A DNA stretch of 64,000 bases from Syncephalis fuscata (lineage: Eukaryota; Zoopagomycota; Zoopagomycetes; Zoopagales; Piptocephalidaceae), in the NCBI GenBank assembly GCA_025786725.1, contig JAHLTZ010000005.1, positions 620,001-684,000 of the forward strand, in the 5' to 3' direction. Positions 30,818-48,598 of this stretch are shown here, piece by piece. The notes below the pieces were generated by a model. It was not told the DNA's origin. It searched no databases and saw only the letters and a list, made by a program, of their open reading frames with translations. Each line of letters starts with the position of its first letter. Positions within the stretch are counted from its first letter, which is position 1. The translations under genes were made by a program, and so were the position numbers.

Positions 30818-33457
30818 ATGGAAGTATCTGAGCCAATTGAATCGCTAAGCTTCTACGAGGTAAACCAGCGACAGACGAAGCATGAGCCGGTTAACAGCTC
30901 GGCCGATTTTGTTATTCGCTTTCGGTTTAAACCACCGTCGTCCAAAGGGAAGACACCTCGGGCTGAACGTGAAGCTTACGAAGCAAAAGTGCTCGCTGCT
31001 TATCGTAGCTTAGTAGCACGCATTACGGCTGCGTCACTCGAGTATGAAGTGCGTCGTGTCGATAACTCGCGACTACTACTGTTTATTCAATGCCCGTATG
31101 GCTTACTACGCCAACGCTTTGACCGTGCACGGTAAGTGAACACCACCACAATATACAACTAGAATGTTGTAAATACTAAATTTAACTTTATTGTGATGTA
31201 GCGTGCAAGATTGGGTTAGCGGTGTAAGTTTTGCCGCTCCAGGCGAACAAGATACATCGGCGGAAACGACTACATCGAGTGCTGATACGGCCACGGCTAC
31301 CCCTAGTAAACCAGTCAATAGCAAGCGTCAACCACAGACCGATCGTGACTTTCAACAAATATCGACAGCCACCCGTATCCGACTAGCCCATGATTTAATT
31401 ACTGGACCTGTCACTGAAGGTGGTGCTGGTATACGGGCCAATATGGACGAATTTGTCGAAGCGATTTATCCACTGCACGATAAAGCGTACAATATGGTAA
31501 GTAGTTGATATATAGCACACACTAGTATTACTACTACTAATAGACTAATAAATAAGGCGCTTATTAAAGATTGGGCCACTAAATGGTTAATTACACAAGA
31601 TGATTTACTATCAATTAGAAATCATTTTGGTGAAAAGGTAAGCACTTTTGCAACAATACTAATAATATTAATCGTTAATGATATAAGATTGCTTATTATT
31701 TTGAATTTCTACAATTTTATTTCGTCTGGTTGGGTATTCCCTCGTTGGCTGGTGTTTTTGTTTATTTCATCGATGCGGGATTCGCTCCTACTTACGCGCT
31801 GTTTAACGTGGGATGGTCGCTGCTTTTTGTCGAGATGTGGCGGCGTCGTGAACAGGAGTTGGCTACTTGGTGGTCAGTACGTAATTGTTCAAAATTAGAG
31901 CGACGCCGCCATGGCTTCCGTCCCGAGAGAATGGTTCTTGATCCAATAACCGATGAACAAGTGCCCTATTATCCAAGTTGGAAGCGTTGGATACGCCGTC
32001 TTGTAACAGTGCCAATTCTAGGCGCTATTGGTTGCGTATTCTTTATTGTTGTTGGATTTATCTTTGCCTGTGAAGTTGTCGTTTACGAGTATTATCAAGG
32101 ACCATTTAAAGATATTGTGGTAAGTAGCAATAATAATAGCATTATTATTATTATTGTTGTTAAAGGTTATCTATTTACTTATTGCTATACTAACCATCTA
32201 TTTAGTACTATGTACCATTGGTTGCTTACAGTGTGGCTATTTGGTATTTTAGTGATGCCTACACGGGTATTGCTCGATGGCTTAATGATTTTGAAAACTA
32301 TGAAACAGAAGAGCAGCACACACGACACTTTACCTACAAGCTATTTGTTATTAATTTTGCCGTGGGTTATATGTTTATATTCTACACTGCGTGGATACAT
32401 ATTCCATTCAATGAAGAAATTGCCACCCTACTTGCTTACGTAACAGGCTGGCCCATCAAACCCCAGGCAGCCGGCGTAGAGAAGCTACAGGAACGCGTTG
32501 TTTATTATGTATTAACGGCACAAGTCATAAACTTCTTCACTGAAGTGGGTCTACCGTGGTTAATGCGCGGTGCCACGACAGGTGCACAAAAGGTTACCAA
32601 AAAGATGACACGACCGGAAACGGCCATTAAACATCTTGAAGCCGATGTTGATGTACGTAAATTCCTCAAACGATGCTCAAATGAAGATGATTTGCCCGAA
32701 TATGACACCTATGAAGATTATGCTGAAATGATTACTCAGGTAATTAATACTAATTGTATTATTAACAATCTAGGCATTAACTGATTGGTTGATTCTAGTT
32801 TGGTCATGTTGTTCTTTTCTCTTGTGCCTGGCCTCTTTCACCATTACTTTCCTTTATTAATAACTGGGTAGAACTTCGATCGGATGCTTATAAGATTTGC
32901 GTACATACAAGGCAAGTGTTTTATTTAGTATCTTGATTGATGAAATATTAATATATTTGCTTTATTTCGGCGGTATTCATTAGACGTCAAGTGCCAGCAC
33001 GAGTTGAAAGTATTGGTCCATGGATTAACGCCCTCGTAAGTCATGCCTACCATTTATATTTTATTAATGCTAAAAATGAGCAATTATTGTTACTTAGCTA
33101 TTTCTTAGTTGGTTATCTTCAGTGGCAAATGCTTTATTAATTCATCAATTTGGCGGTAATGGTGATCATAGATTCGAGGTAGTTTATCGTTCATTGGCCA
33201 TTACAATTGCCGCTGAACATTTATATCTTATCGCTCTCTGGCTTTTACGTGCCATATTGGCCGACATTCCTAGCTGGTCAACAAAACTTGCTCGTCGACA
33301 AGAACACGACTTAAAGCGTCGCTGGCTTGAAGAAATGAACGTGCATCTACGCCGTACACGTAGTCCAAGTATGATGTCCCACCAAGAACAAGTAGAATTG
33401 AATGAATTTACAGATCTGGGTGTCCAAGAAATCAAGGATATCTTTAAACAAGAATAA
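30818..33457 (+). CDS. TMEM16/anoctamin family protein (lipid scramblase or ion channel)
   Basis: Multi-pass membrane protein; fungal members are calcium-regulated phospholipid scramblases or, like yeast Ist2, ER-plasma membrane tethers. About eight exons join without frameshift. The start is the ATG at 30818. A cytosolic N-terminal domain (FVIRFRF near residue 35) leads to the family hallmark RLAHDLITGPVTEGGAGI, PLHDK, then DDLLSIRNHFGEK, FVEMWRRREQELATWW and several hydrophobic helices. The anoctamin signature NNWVELRSDAYKICVHTRR then VESIGPWINAL is intact, including the acidic residues that in characterised homologues help form the calcium site. The last transmembrane helix is followed by a basic, charged tail (RRWLEEM to DIFKQE). 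Introns include one with a GC donor (near 32929). No long Ist2-type C-terminal extension is present, so scramblase is the better guess. Confidence 0.92.
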
Positions 33458-33620
33458 AGACTAAAAAGACCCATTGATTAATAAAGATGCACTTGTTAAT
33501 ACACCCGTTAATATTGGCGGCCCTTTTGATAATTGCCGAATAACTTTATTAAAAAAGAAGTAAAAAGTCTTGGCCGCATGAATAAGAATGGACAGTGATT
33601 ATTTAAAGGATATTTGCGAA

Positions 33621-38475
<4,855 letters not shown>

Positions 38476-39604
38476 GGTGGACTTGCTAATACGGCTATTC
38501 TGGCAATATGTTTTTAGTTTAAACAGAATAAAACAGATTGCGGCTCCAATTAATAGGAAATAGCCCAATAGTAGAGAAAGTAGCGTAATATTTGAAAATG
38601 ACAAAAGTAAACAATGCACGCAATGACTGTCGTTGCTGTCACTGCTGTTATAATCTACCAACAACCAATCGTCAATGTTCAATCGATAGATTGAAAAGGA
38701 TCTTGGCAAGTGAGCTGATACAGTGTATATATGCACGTTTAACAGTGCATATACGTATCAATGCTTGAAGCAACAACAGTAGCTGTAATACGATTACTAC
38801 GCAGTATGTAGTTAGCAGTAGCACAATAACCGTGACAATGGCGTAATCGCTACTGCTCTGTTGATTATACACTTGTATGCACGGTTATCAACTAAACAAG
38901 CGGCGAGTTAAGCAGGTTTTTCACCACTCTTGTCTGGATACCAAGTAGCCTTGGTAGATGTCAATAAGCAATCAATGACTAGTAGAGAGAAAAAGAGAGA
39001 ATATAACTAGTATAGTAGTAGTTGACCAGAACGATAAGCACAAACACAATAAGAATTGTATGGGCTAAAGGGAAGCAAGGCGACGACGACAATAACAACA
39101 ACGGCGTCCCAGTAGTAACTATAGTGAGGGAAAGAAATCACTAAAAGAAAGCGGTAAAGTTTGTAAAAGGTGATTGACGTAGAAAATGGCGATGATGATG
39201 ATGATGATAGTGTGTGTGTGTGTGATTCACTTTCTGTGATGCAGTAATAGTTATCTTTTAATTAATTATAGGTACTAATTAATTAATAGTTAGTTAGTTA
39301 GTTAGTTAATAAATCTATTATTAAAAATGTTTTATTATATGTCTACTCTAATAATATCGTTATAATTATTAATAGGATTATAGTTGGGTATTAGAGTTAG
39401 CAGGGGATGATCCCTAGTGGTTAATCATCATAATGATTTATTGTTTCATAGCATATATGCGTGATTCCTTTTTCTATTGATTAGGCATACTCTTGTTTCG
39501 TTATTTAAACCTGGCACCTATTGTATCTGGTATTGATATACTCTACCACATCAACAAACACTAAAGATAAATAACTGTGTGTGTATGCCTGTGCGATCGT
39601 AACG
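38476..39604. other. Divergent upstream region of USP7 and LUC7 genes
   Basis: No gene recognised. Holds a GAT trinucleotide run (about 39189-39209), a TG run (39210-39225) and a TTAG tetranucleotide run (about 39288-39308). Should include both promoters. Confidence 0.6.
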
Positions 39605-41265
39605 ATGGCGGCCGAAGCACGAAAGCTACTTGAGGTTGGTTATTATACTATTTACTAGTCCTTCTATCTACTTGATAACATTAACTTTAATAATAATAAT
39701 ACTATAGGAATTGATGGGCGTTGAAGCCTTGGGCGGTGGACCACAAGAAAATATTCCATTTACTGATAAGCGTGTATGTCGGGCTTATCTATGTGGATTA
39801 TGTCCACACTCGTTATTTACGTAAGTGATGACTATGTGCAGTAGAGATGACAGCATATAGTCAATATCGATTGGCTAATACCTAATAACTGATATGAATA
39901 TACATTGTTATGGCTATTAGTAATACGGTAAGACGGCATATAGCATATAATATGTGGATTAGAACAGTACAGCTTACAATCTATATCAAATATATTAGAA
40001 AATGGATCTAGGTCCATGTTCAAAGCTTCATTCGGATAAACTAAAGGAGGAATATGAAGCAGCTCGAAAAGAGCGCAGTTATGGCATTGAAGAAGAGTTG
40101 AGAATACGCTACAGCAATTTGTACGCGACTGTGATCATCGAATTGATAGTGCACGTCGTCGATTGGAGAAACCTGCTGCTGAAGGAAATGCTGCACCTTT
40201 GGTAAGAACAAATATAACAATTAGCAGTGTTTATTAAATACAAAGTATGTAACTATTAACAGTTAAAGGAAATTGCGGATTACACGACGGAAATTGCTAC
40301 ATTAACTGAACAAGTTGAGAAATTAGGCAAGTAATCGATAATATTTATAGTAATAGGTATATTAACCTATGAATAATAGGTAAGAAGGACAAGTTGATGA
40401 AGCAATGAACTACACGCTAAAGTAGAAGAAATTACGGCTATGAAAGCAGAGAAAGAGGTAAATTAATTAAATAGTGGAATAGAATACTGTTATTTATTTG
40501 TTTAATTTATTTAGGATGAATTACGACAAAAGCATGCCCAACATTCATCGGCACAAGAACAGAATTACGTGTATGTGATGTGTGTGCTGCCTTTTTGTCT
40601 ATTCTCGACTCGGACAGCAGGTAAATAGAAAGATTAATTAATTGATGCGATTATTAATGGAATTGAATTTTAATAGATTGGCTGACATTTTGGTGGCAAG
40701 GTAATTTACACACAATCATTTAGCTTATCAAAATTCATATTAATATGTTATGTATATGTGTATGTGTATGTATATAATAGCTTCATATGGGCTATGTAGC
40801 AGTACGAGAGAGGCTTAAGGAACTTCAAGAACAGCGTTCCTCTGCATCAATGGCCCTTCAGATGTAGGACAATGGCAGTTATCGTGATTATGGTCGCGGC
40901 AGCAGTGGTGGTGGCAGTGCTGGTGGCAGCCAATTAAACGATTACGACCGTCGTCGACGTGATTATCAAGCAGTGGTAGCACTAATAATTATAATGGGAG
41001 TCATGATCGATATGATGATCGTCGTGGTGTGGTGGTAAAGGTCGTTACAGGTAATACACTGCTATCATATTACTAGTATACTATTTGATTGCCTATATTA
41101 TTCTACTTGATAATAACTACGCTTTACTTTTACTGTTGTTATTTGTTACTGTTTAGACGTTCAGGACGTGATCGCTCCCGTTCACCAGACCGTTCACGCT
41201 ATCGAGGCCGTTCATCTCCACCGCCATCAAATTCATCATTATCTCGCCACGAACGACGCTACTAA
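39605..41265 (+). CDS. LUC7-like U1 snRNP splicing factor (many single-base frame breaks)
   Basis: LUC7 proteins bind U1 snRNP and help choose 5' splice sites. The reading starts at ATG 39605 (MAAEARKLLE) and shows both zinc fingers: first CCCH type (VCRAYLCGLCPHSLFT, then NTKMDLGPCSKLH across a 7-bp exon at 39921-39927), and the second C2H2-like one (LRVCDVCAAF, LADHFGGKLHMGYVAVR after frame correction). A basic Arg/Ser-Asp tail ends in RSRSPDRSRYRGRSS and the stop at 41265. The frame breaks at about 40099, 40410, 40563, 40686, 40969 and 41027, each cured by one extra base in a short homopolymer, and a TAG interrupts at 40865-40867. All conserved residues are otherwise in place, so I think an error-rich assembly patch is likelier than a dead essential gene. 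Confidence 0.82.
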
Positions 41266-41740
41266 GACCATTTACCCATGTATGTATTGTGTATGTGTGT
41301 GTATGTGTGTATATGTGTGCAAATGCAGACTGGAAGAAAACAAAGTCAAAATGAATGAGAAAGAGAGAGAAAGAGAGAGAAGGAAAGAAGTAGAAAGAAA
41401 CAGAGCCAAAATGCATATCATCAGTACAGATCAATATCAAATATATCTACTCATCTATTAATATTCATAAATAACAATAGCATGTGAGTAATTGTTTATT
41501 TAGTGAATTTCTTTTTGTTTTTACACGTATTTATATACGCATTATTGATTATAACATCATTAGATGGACGAACATTATAGGAAGTCATGTAATGAGTTAT
41601 TTCTTGGTATTTTCATCGATACATACAAACATATATATATATATATGATAGATATATGATAGATATAGATAGAATAATAGCAAATTTAATAATTAATTGA
41701 ATTTTGTCAATGCGGTTCCTAATAATCAACAATACTTAAA
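41266..41740. other. Short intergenic spacer with microsatellites
   Basis: Convergent end region of the LUC7 and USP48-like genes. Holds a TG-rich run (about 41281-41322), a GA-rich run (about 41355-41400) and an AT run near 41633-41646. No gene seen. Confidence 0.7.
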
Positions 41741-44700
41741 TCAATCATATACTCGCTTATTACCATATGTAATACCTGAAAATCCGCGTTCTGGAACAGA
41801 CATAGATGATATCATAGCATCTAATGTATTAAGTAAGCAATCTATGATAACAAAAGTTCAATCAATCAATTACCATGCAACAATGCTTGTTCATCTTTAA
41901 CTATTCTTCTAATGTTAACTGAGTACGAGGAAGTAGTGTTAGATCTGTCATTGTTTTGCATTATCAGTCAATTCTTCATCGCCGCGATATAATCGTTGAC
42001 AAATAGGACTGATATTTAAACGTTGGTGATCTATATATCATTATAAGTATATATATATTATATATTACAAAGTAGTTAATACCAATAGTTTTATATCTAA
42101 TACGGTAAATGTTTTATAAATGTGTAAACGTATTGATCGGTGTCTTGATTTGGCAGTAGGATTGGCAGTATTAGTTACAGTACGCCTTCGTTTGATGTAC
42201 TTTATTTAGTACATCATTTGTATTAGTAGAGGCAATGTTAGTGTCACGTACAACAATAGTAATCATTGTATCTTCATAGCTCATTTGTCTATATACATTT
42301 GAATTAACGATACTATTATAAAACATGCAAACCTACCGTTTTTGAACACAATCATGACAAATACTCAAATTACAAACTGTTTGTCCAGTGTTGATATTAT
42401 CGCTTGGTGTTTATATTCTATCCAGATTTCATTATCTACATTATAACTACATTAAATGGATGAGCTAGCTAGCTAATTAATAGAGATTAACTATCACCTA
42501 CCATGATCGAAACTGTAACCAAAGATCGTTTGGTATTAAAATAAATGCGTCTGTATTATTTACAATAGTTGAACGGTCATCGATATTAAAGGGGAAACAA
42601 TGATGTTGACATAATAAATGTTGATTTTCTATCATTATGGTCTTGTAAACAAACACCTGGTCGAACAAATCGCTTCCATTGATTTATAATTCTAATTTTT
42701 ACATTAGATTATGTTTATACAACAAATAAATAGAAATAGTTCTATTTCATTATTACCGGTAGATATAGCATAATAGCGGCAATCTTCCAATATACTCTCA
42801 TTTTTATCGTACATCTAATGTATTTACCATTTCTATCAATAGCTATAAATAGGCGTTATATCTGTCATTAGATACTTACTCGTTCTAGTAATCGTTGATC
42901 TAAACTGCTTAAATCTAAACCATTCTTGTCCAGCTCATCCTTTTTCTGTTCTTCTTGCTTCTTTTCACATATCGTACAGTTATCATTGATGGCATCTTGT
43001 TGCCATGCCACTGGTAATAATGGGTATATATTTTGTAGAAATACAATAATCTAATTTGCACCATTTAGTAATAATTCACTTATAAATAACTAACTAACTG
43101 GTTTTGAAACTAGTATCTTTGTCTCTTCATTGGTCGTCATCATACCGTGTTCGCAGTAAATATCATTGTAATAATCGTTGCTACTTGTTATATCATTCTT
43201 GTTGTCGATCAGTGTATCTGTCGATAAGTTTTGTTTTTTACCATTTGACTTGTACCAATCTATTTATACAAATTATTATATTTAATTGATTATTTAAAAA
43301 TATTACCATGCCACCATCGTTTTGAATATATCCTTGAGGTTTTTGATCTTTTGACTGTTTCATTAACCCATTAACATAAGCTGTTTGATCTTTGTGCCGC
43401 ATCTCTTCAAGTAGCCGAGTTGCCTCTTCTCGACACATTGCTCACACAACGATGATATAGTCAATGCTGGCTCTGTAATGCCAATGCTTTAACCAACTGG
43501 GCACCGACATTCTAATTGTATTTAAATAATAGTCTATCTTTAAATAGTGGTACCACTTACTTTATGTACTTGTTGGCCATTTGATATAATCCAATCTTAG
43601 TTTGCCATGTGAACATTGTAACTTTTCATATGGTGACTGAATAAATTGAGCTTATCAGAAATAGCCTCTTTATCCGATAATCCTTTTCATTTGGCATTAA
43701 TGGATCCCTAATCCAGGATTTTAATAGCTCTGTAGGTATAAAATAGCCCATATCCTATTTGTAGCCAATAATACATAGTAGATACTATAAGAATAATTAT
43801 AACTATAATTAGTGACTTACATCTGTGCTTGTAATCTGCCACTGATTAAAAATTGCATATCGTTCTTTGAATAATGCTTGAAATGTTGAATCCATTTCAC
43901 TTTCTCTAATTTCAATCAATTAGTTAGTGAGTTAACTTTATAATACACTCACATAGATTCAAATTTGTTGATTTCTTCATCCAATGATTGTTCCGACTGC
44001 TTTAAATCATTAGCAATCCACTCGGGTATTTTACACGTTATTGACTCTGTGCCACGGCGTGTGTAAATTAACATATAAGCATTCTTTGAAGTAAATCTAA
44101 TTTTTTGTAAATCTTTAATTATTATTAACTTTAAATGTGCTTACATCTTTTTTCATCTACAGGATCATTGTTAGAATGGCTAGCTAATCCATTTGTTTTG
44201 CCTTTATTTGTTGTTGTTTTTGTATATTTAATAATATCATGAACTATTGATTTAATAGTTCCACTTGATCATCATTAAATTTGTACCATTGTTGATTTCT
44301 AATGATTATTTTTAATATAAATGTTGCAATTCGATTAACATATTTACTTACTCTGCATCAAGTATATGAGCAATAAAATGTCCATAATTGGCCTGCACAC
44401 CATCATGAAGTAGTACGGCTGTTAGATTGTATAATATATCTTCATCAGAGGAGCTGGTTACAAAGTTTTTCATATTTAATGTGGCTGGAAAACAAATACG
44501 CGTATTTATCTTTTTCTTTTCAAATGTTTTGCTATCATATGCAAATCGCATTAGTTGCAAATGAAGTACCTAACACTTCTACTTTAAGATGTATATTTGT
44601 TATATGGCAACGTAATTTACCTGAGGTAATGCGTCAATCGACAGTGTTCTTAAAGCATCTTGTTTTCCCTTACAATTCTCGCAAAAATATCTATTTTTAC

Positions 44701-46033
44701 ATATTACTACATATTACTATGACTGTTAGTTAATACTTGATATAAGTACTCAACTGGTTATCTTCTGTTAACTTCTCGGATTTTAACAATTCTTGAATAC
44801 ATTCTTCTAATCGACCAATTTTCTGCAATTATATATTGAAGTTGCTATAAGTAACAATATTATAAACCACTTATATTATATTTACTTGTATTGAAAGTTC
44901 AAGCTCAAAGAACGGCTCACGTCGAGTAGATAATCGATTGCATTGCCGACACCGGGTTCCGTAAATGTACTGACCCCAAACTAGCACACTATATTCAGTC
45001 CCTATTAAAAAATTTAATAGTTGTACTAAAACTTACTCGACGATGAATTAGTTCTCGATTCTTTTGATTTGGCAGCCATGCAAAAGCATTTGATATCATG
45101 GTAAGAAATAGTTTGCAAAATCTACAACCAGTTTAAATTAAGAAGTAGAAAACTAATAGCAAGCTATTTATACTAACTCTTGAGCATCTTGCTGTTCGCC
45201 CGTACTCAGTCCTAGCAGATTTACTAAGCGAGATGGGTCATAGTAACGATATGAACCCGATTGCAAACGAGCAAATAATTTTGAAGTTCAATACATGAAT
45301 CATGCTAATTGCTATTAATAAGTATTATTTATTACATGTCATAACACTACCCACCATGGCTGGTCTATCCATTTCATGATTGGTATGGCATAATCATAGA
45401 TACCTTGTCGAAATACATGATCATGATAGAGTACCTGTAAAAGCGCATTCATATAACAAGTAGCGCCTAAATTCTATTTAATGCCATTAGTATTTGTATT
45501 ATATTAATGGGCGTATAAATACCTCAAGACCCGCTGGTAATCCTGGTTCACGTAATCGATTGCATGGATTTGTAATATCACCTTGCTTTGCCTGTTTGAA
45601 TTGTTTAAGTGCACCTAAGTGGTATTTAATCGAAAGTTTAGTAATAATCAACAATTTTATTATATGATATGACATACTTTGTTTTAACCAAGCATCTTGG
45701 CCAATATAATTAAGACACAGTGGGTTGACTCGACAGCGACAGACCTGGCACTTTTGAATGGACCCGTTTTACAGGTTTGTAGTGTTCTAGCATTCCCAAC
45801 TCTACAAATAAAATATATCATGGCTTTATCCGCCCTTTACATCTTACCTGCATCGAATGAATGTTGCAGACTAGTTGCATGTCTATTGGGACAAGCAGAT
45901 ATTATACTGTCTGACAGACCATAAGCTGTTAACACATGCTGTTTTGTAAGTGGTGCAGCAATTGCTTCTGGTGTTACCCATTCCCAGCACGTCGTACAGC
46001 TGATCGTTTACTGCTAGAGCCACGCAAATCCAT
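41741..46033 (-). CDS. USP48-like ubiquitin hydrolase (several frame breaks)
   Basis: Minus-strand deubiquitinase resembling animal USP48 from end to end. From an ATG at 46033: [20 protein letters not shown], a Cys-rich [14 protein letters not shown] block, the catalytic Cys box [26 protein letters not shown], the zinc-binding [56 protein letters not shown] and [17 protein letters not shown], where the His is catalytic. C-terminal parts also match: [13 protein letters not shown], a [12 protein letters not shown] zinc-like segment (43238-43438), a ubiquitin-like stretch ([13 protein letters not shown]) and a final SMSVPERGF before the stop at 41741. Frame breaks occur near 45988, 45745, 41948 and 41905 at least, each cured by one base. 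The gene is intact in architecture; the breaks resemble those in its neighbour LUC7. USP48 is uncommon in higher fungi, which informs the organism guess. Confidence 0.8.
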
Positions 46034-46685
46034 AGAGAATAAGAAGCGGAAATGAATGAGGAGATAACAGCCTGTAAACACAAAGTCAACTAGGACACTC
46101 TACAGAACAAAAACCAAGACCAATGTCAATGTTTGTGCGAAATTGTTATTGTTACACTCAATGTAAACGTGTTATTCTTTTTATTTCGTATATGTACAAG
46201 CAGATTTTAAAATAGCGGTATATTGAATATCAAGATTGATACCTTTTAAGTAAAATTTTATTATTAACCCAACAACTAGAAGACATTGCTTATTAATAAT
46301 ACATGGTTGAGTCTAGAGGACTATAGAATAGAATGGATAAATAAAATAAGCAATAATATGTATGATCGAGTGAGTGCAATGAGCTGAGCTCTGGTAAGCA
46401 CAGTCAATAATAAGCAAATAGTTTTATTGATAAAATATATTCAGTATATTATAGAATGATATATGGTAGTATTGATGTATGCATACTGGATAATAAAGCT
46501 ATAATGATGAGTATTTTGACGATTGATGTTACTCACCACCCAGCATCATGTTCAATAGATTAAGTGTTATTAAATTTAATAATTTAATTACAAATCATAT
46601 TAGATTGTTAATAAATTGTTTATACGAAACAAAACTAGATATTATTGTAATGCAAACATAGACACAGAGGCACATCTAGTGTGAA
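46034..46685. other. Intergenic region with a dispersed-repeat copy
   Basis: No gene seen. About 46440-46580 matches the right end of the MITE-like family (GCATACTGGATAATAAA and TTACTCACCACCCAGCATCA). Confidence 0.6.
46440..46580. repeat. Partial copy of the MITE-like family
   Basis: Shares the blocks ATACTGGAT(A/G)ATAAA and ACTCACCACCCA-x-CATCATGTTCAATAGA with 1680-1770 and with 12165-12245 (and its reverse copy at 26945-27020). A clear left inverted end was not found, so this copy may be truncated. Confidence 0.55.
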
Positions 46686-47709
46686 TTATACTTGTCCTGG
46701 CATACCAGGAAGACTGATGCGTGGTAGAATATACACATACATAACAGTCCAGTAGAGCACGCCCATAATCAAGCCGCTTATCTTTTCAGAAAGTGGATGA
46801 AAAGCGTATACGCTGCTCATTAATAGCATCCACCACCAAAGAGCAAGTAAGTAGCGAATACCTCGTGTGGCACGCCTTGCCATACGTGGATGAATAGCCG
46901 TGGAGTGAATGGCTGCCGCACGTAGACCTGATAGTTCCGAGTGTAGAAATAGTGAGGCATGGATTAGAAGCATAATATGGCCTGAAATATCGTGTCCACC
47001 ATGCCATCGGCCACCTGCTTGACGACAAGTTACCGAAGTCGTGTACAAATCCATCAAATCAAATGGCTGTGATATCTCGCCATCATTCTCGACAAGTTGA
47101 TTAGCCGTTGCGTCGTTCGATAATACTAATTGACCATTCATATCAACTGGATAGCATTGACCGCCAGACCACCGATAAACACGATCGGACAGCGATGGAC
47201 CCACCATCCACTGGGTAATAAGCCACCAGTAAACAGTCGATAGCAGCCAACGTAATACAGCAGCGCTAAATCGCTGAACATTCTCGGCTTCAATCTTTAC
47301 TTTAATTTGTTTCGCTTGTTCTGGAGTTAGTGCACCATTATCCTCCGACTCTGTAACAACAACGATAGAAGGTTGCTGTTGTTATAGTTCAGCGTTAATA
47401 CCACGTCCATCACTTTCGTATACACTATTGCTGCACCTACCTCTGAACCCGATAGTTGCAGTTGTGGTCTTGGTCGACGCAGAAGCAAAACAAACCAGGC
47501 CCAAACAAAGAATACGGCCGTTGTCCAAAACCAACCAATCTTAACAAACCAAATATTAAAATGTTGCGTTTACTTGAAAAATAACTTTCTCCAGGCAGCG
47601 TGTTAAGCTGTTCTGCAATGCAGCCCAACGTAACGGTAAGCACGTAAACCACCGCGATAGACATGCCTTGGGGATAGTGGCGATCAGCCAACGTAGCAGC
47701 AGACGTCAT
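46686..47709 (-). CDS. FIT family protein (FITM2/Scs3-like, lipid droplet biogenesis)
   Basis: ER membrane protein of the fat storage-inducing transmembrane family, which cleaves acyl-CoA/phospholipid-type substrates and supports lipid droplet budding. Two exons: the first from ATG 47709 (MTSAATLADRHYPQG), the second from about 47353 to the stop at 46686, with an intron of about 90 bp. Diagnostic motifs: NIWFVKIGWFWTTAVF, CRQAGGRWHGGHDISGH (first catalytic His), and the late SVYAFHPLSEKISGLIMG carrying the second catalytic His. Several transmembrane segments flank them. The first exon shifts frame at about 47558-47561 in a TTTT run (AAAA on the plus strand), cured by one base. An in-frame ATG also occurs at 47784, but the one at 47709 has the better context. 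The family call is firm. Confidence 0.88.
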
Positions 47710-48177
47710 GGTTGTTAGGCTACAACAAGACTCATATGGATATGTATCGACCCTATTATTAAGCAGGGAATGAGAAAGTTCCAACTAATGCAGTGCAACG
47801 TTCCAAACAAGCTATTATATCTTGTCGCAAAAATAGTTCGACGTTAACAATCAATGCAAATACGAATAGTTCGCGAGCGGAGCAGGTGATACCAAACGAA
47901 TAAAAGATACCATTAATATTTATTAACACTGTGCCACTTTACATATAATTGATGATTATTATTTGATTTGATTATTACTAATGAAAATCGTAATAACGGA
48001 TTGCAATTTCTGCATAGAATAGGTTCATTCGACTATCCGCGCAACGCAGAATGCATCTACACTGAAACGTTGGTGCTCTCCTCACGTGTGAATATCGACC
48101 ATTCTACGAAATATCACGATTCCTGAAAACAAGATTGAACTAGCGAACCAACATTTCTATTAGAAGACGCTTGACGT
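47710..48177. other. Upstream region of the FIT gene
   Basis: No gene recognised; likely promoter and 5' leader of the FIT gene on the minus strand. Confidence 0.5.
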
Positions 48178-48525
48178 TTAGCCACCACCCTCCCCTGATG
48201 ATTTATTAATTATTCGATGATCCCACAATCTTTTAGACACGTTGCCATTCGCATCGAGTACCATTCGATAAGGCAGCCTTCTTTTACGAACTATATACGC
48301 ATGCTTATTGTCATACTCGGTTGAACTCAACAAAACAGTAGTTCGTCGCCTCGTCAGAGGTGATTCCCCCGCTGTAGGTGCGCTGGGGAGACTGGCACGT
48401 GTGAGCGGTACAACGAACTGGCGTGCGTAAGAACAATCTTACGGCGGTCCTATTAGAGCACTTTTGGCTTGGAGAGTTCTTCTCCCTTCCTACGGTCGAG
48501 GTGTGTCAAAGTGACCGCACATCAT
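48178..48525 (-). pseudogene. Unrecognised coding-like fragment with in-frame stops
   Basis: The minus strand reads through about 115 codons with protein-like composition, for example RQFVVPLTRASLPS, TRRRTTVLLSSTEYDNKHAY, RKRRLPYRMVLDANGNVS and KRLWDHRIIN, ending in GEGGG and a stop at 48178. Two in-frame stops (near 48485 and 48435) interrupt the upstream part, and no convincing start exists. The DNA is less AT-rich than its surroundings. I do not recognise the family. It could be the last exon of a small gene with unplaced introns, or a decayed gene or transposon end. Confidence 0.35.
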
Positions 48526-48598
48526 ATCAAGTAAAAATAAACAAACAGTGTAGTAATAGTTTTTAATCCTAGTAGTATACATAGACAATAATAGCGCG

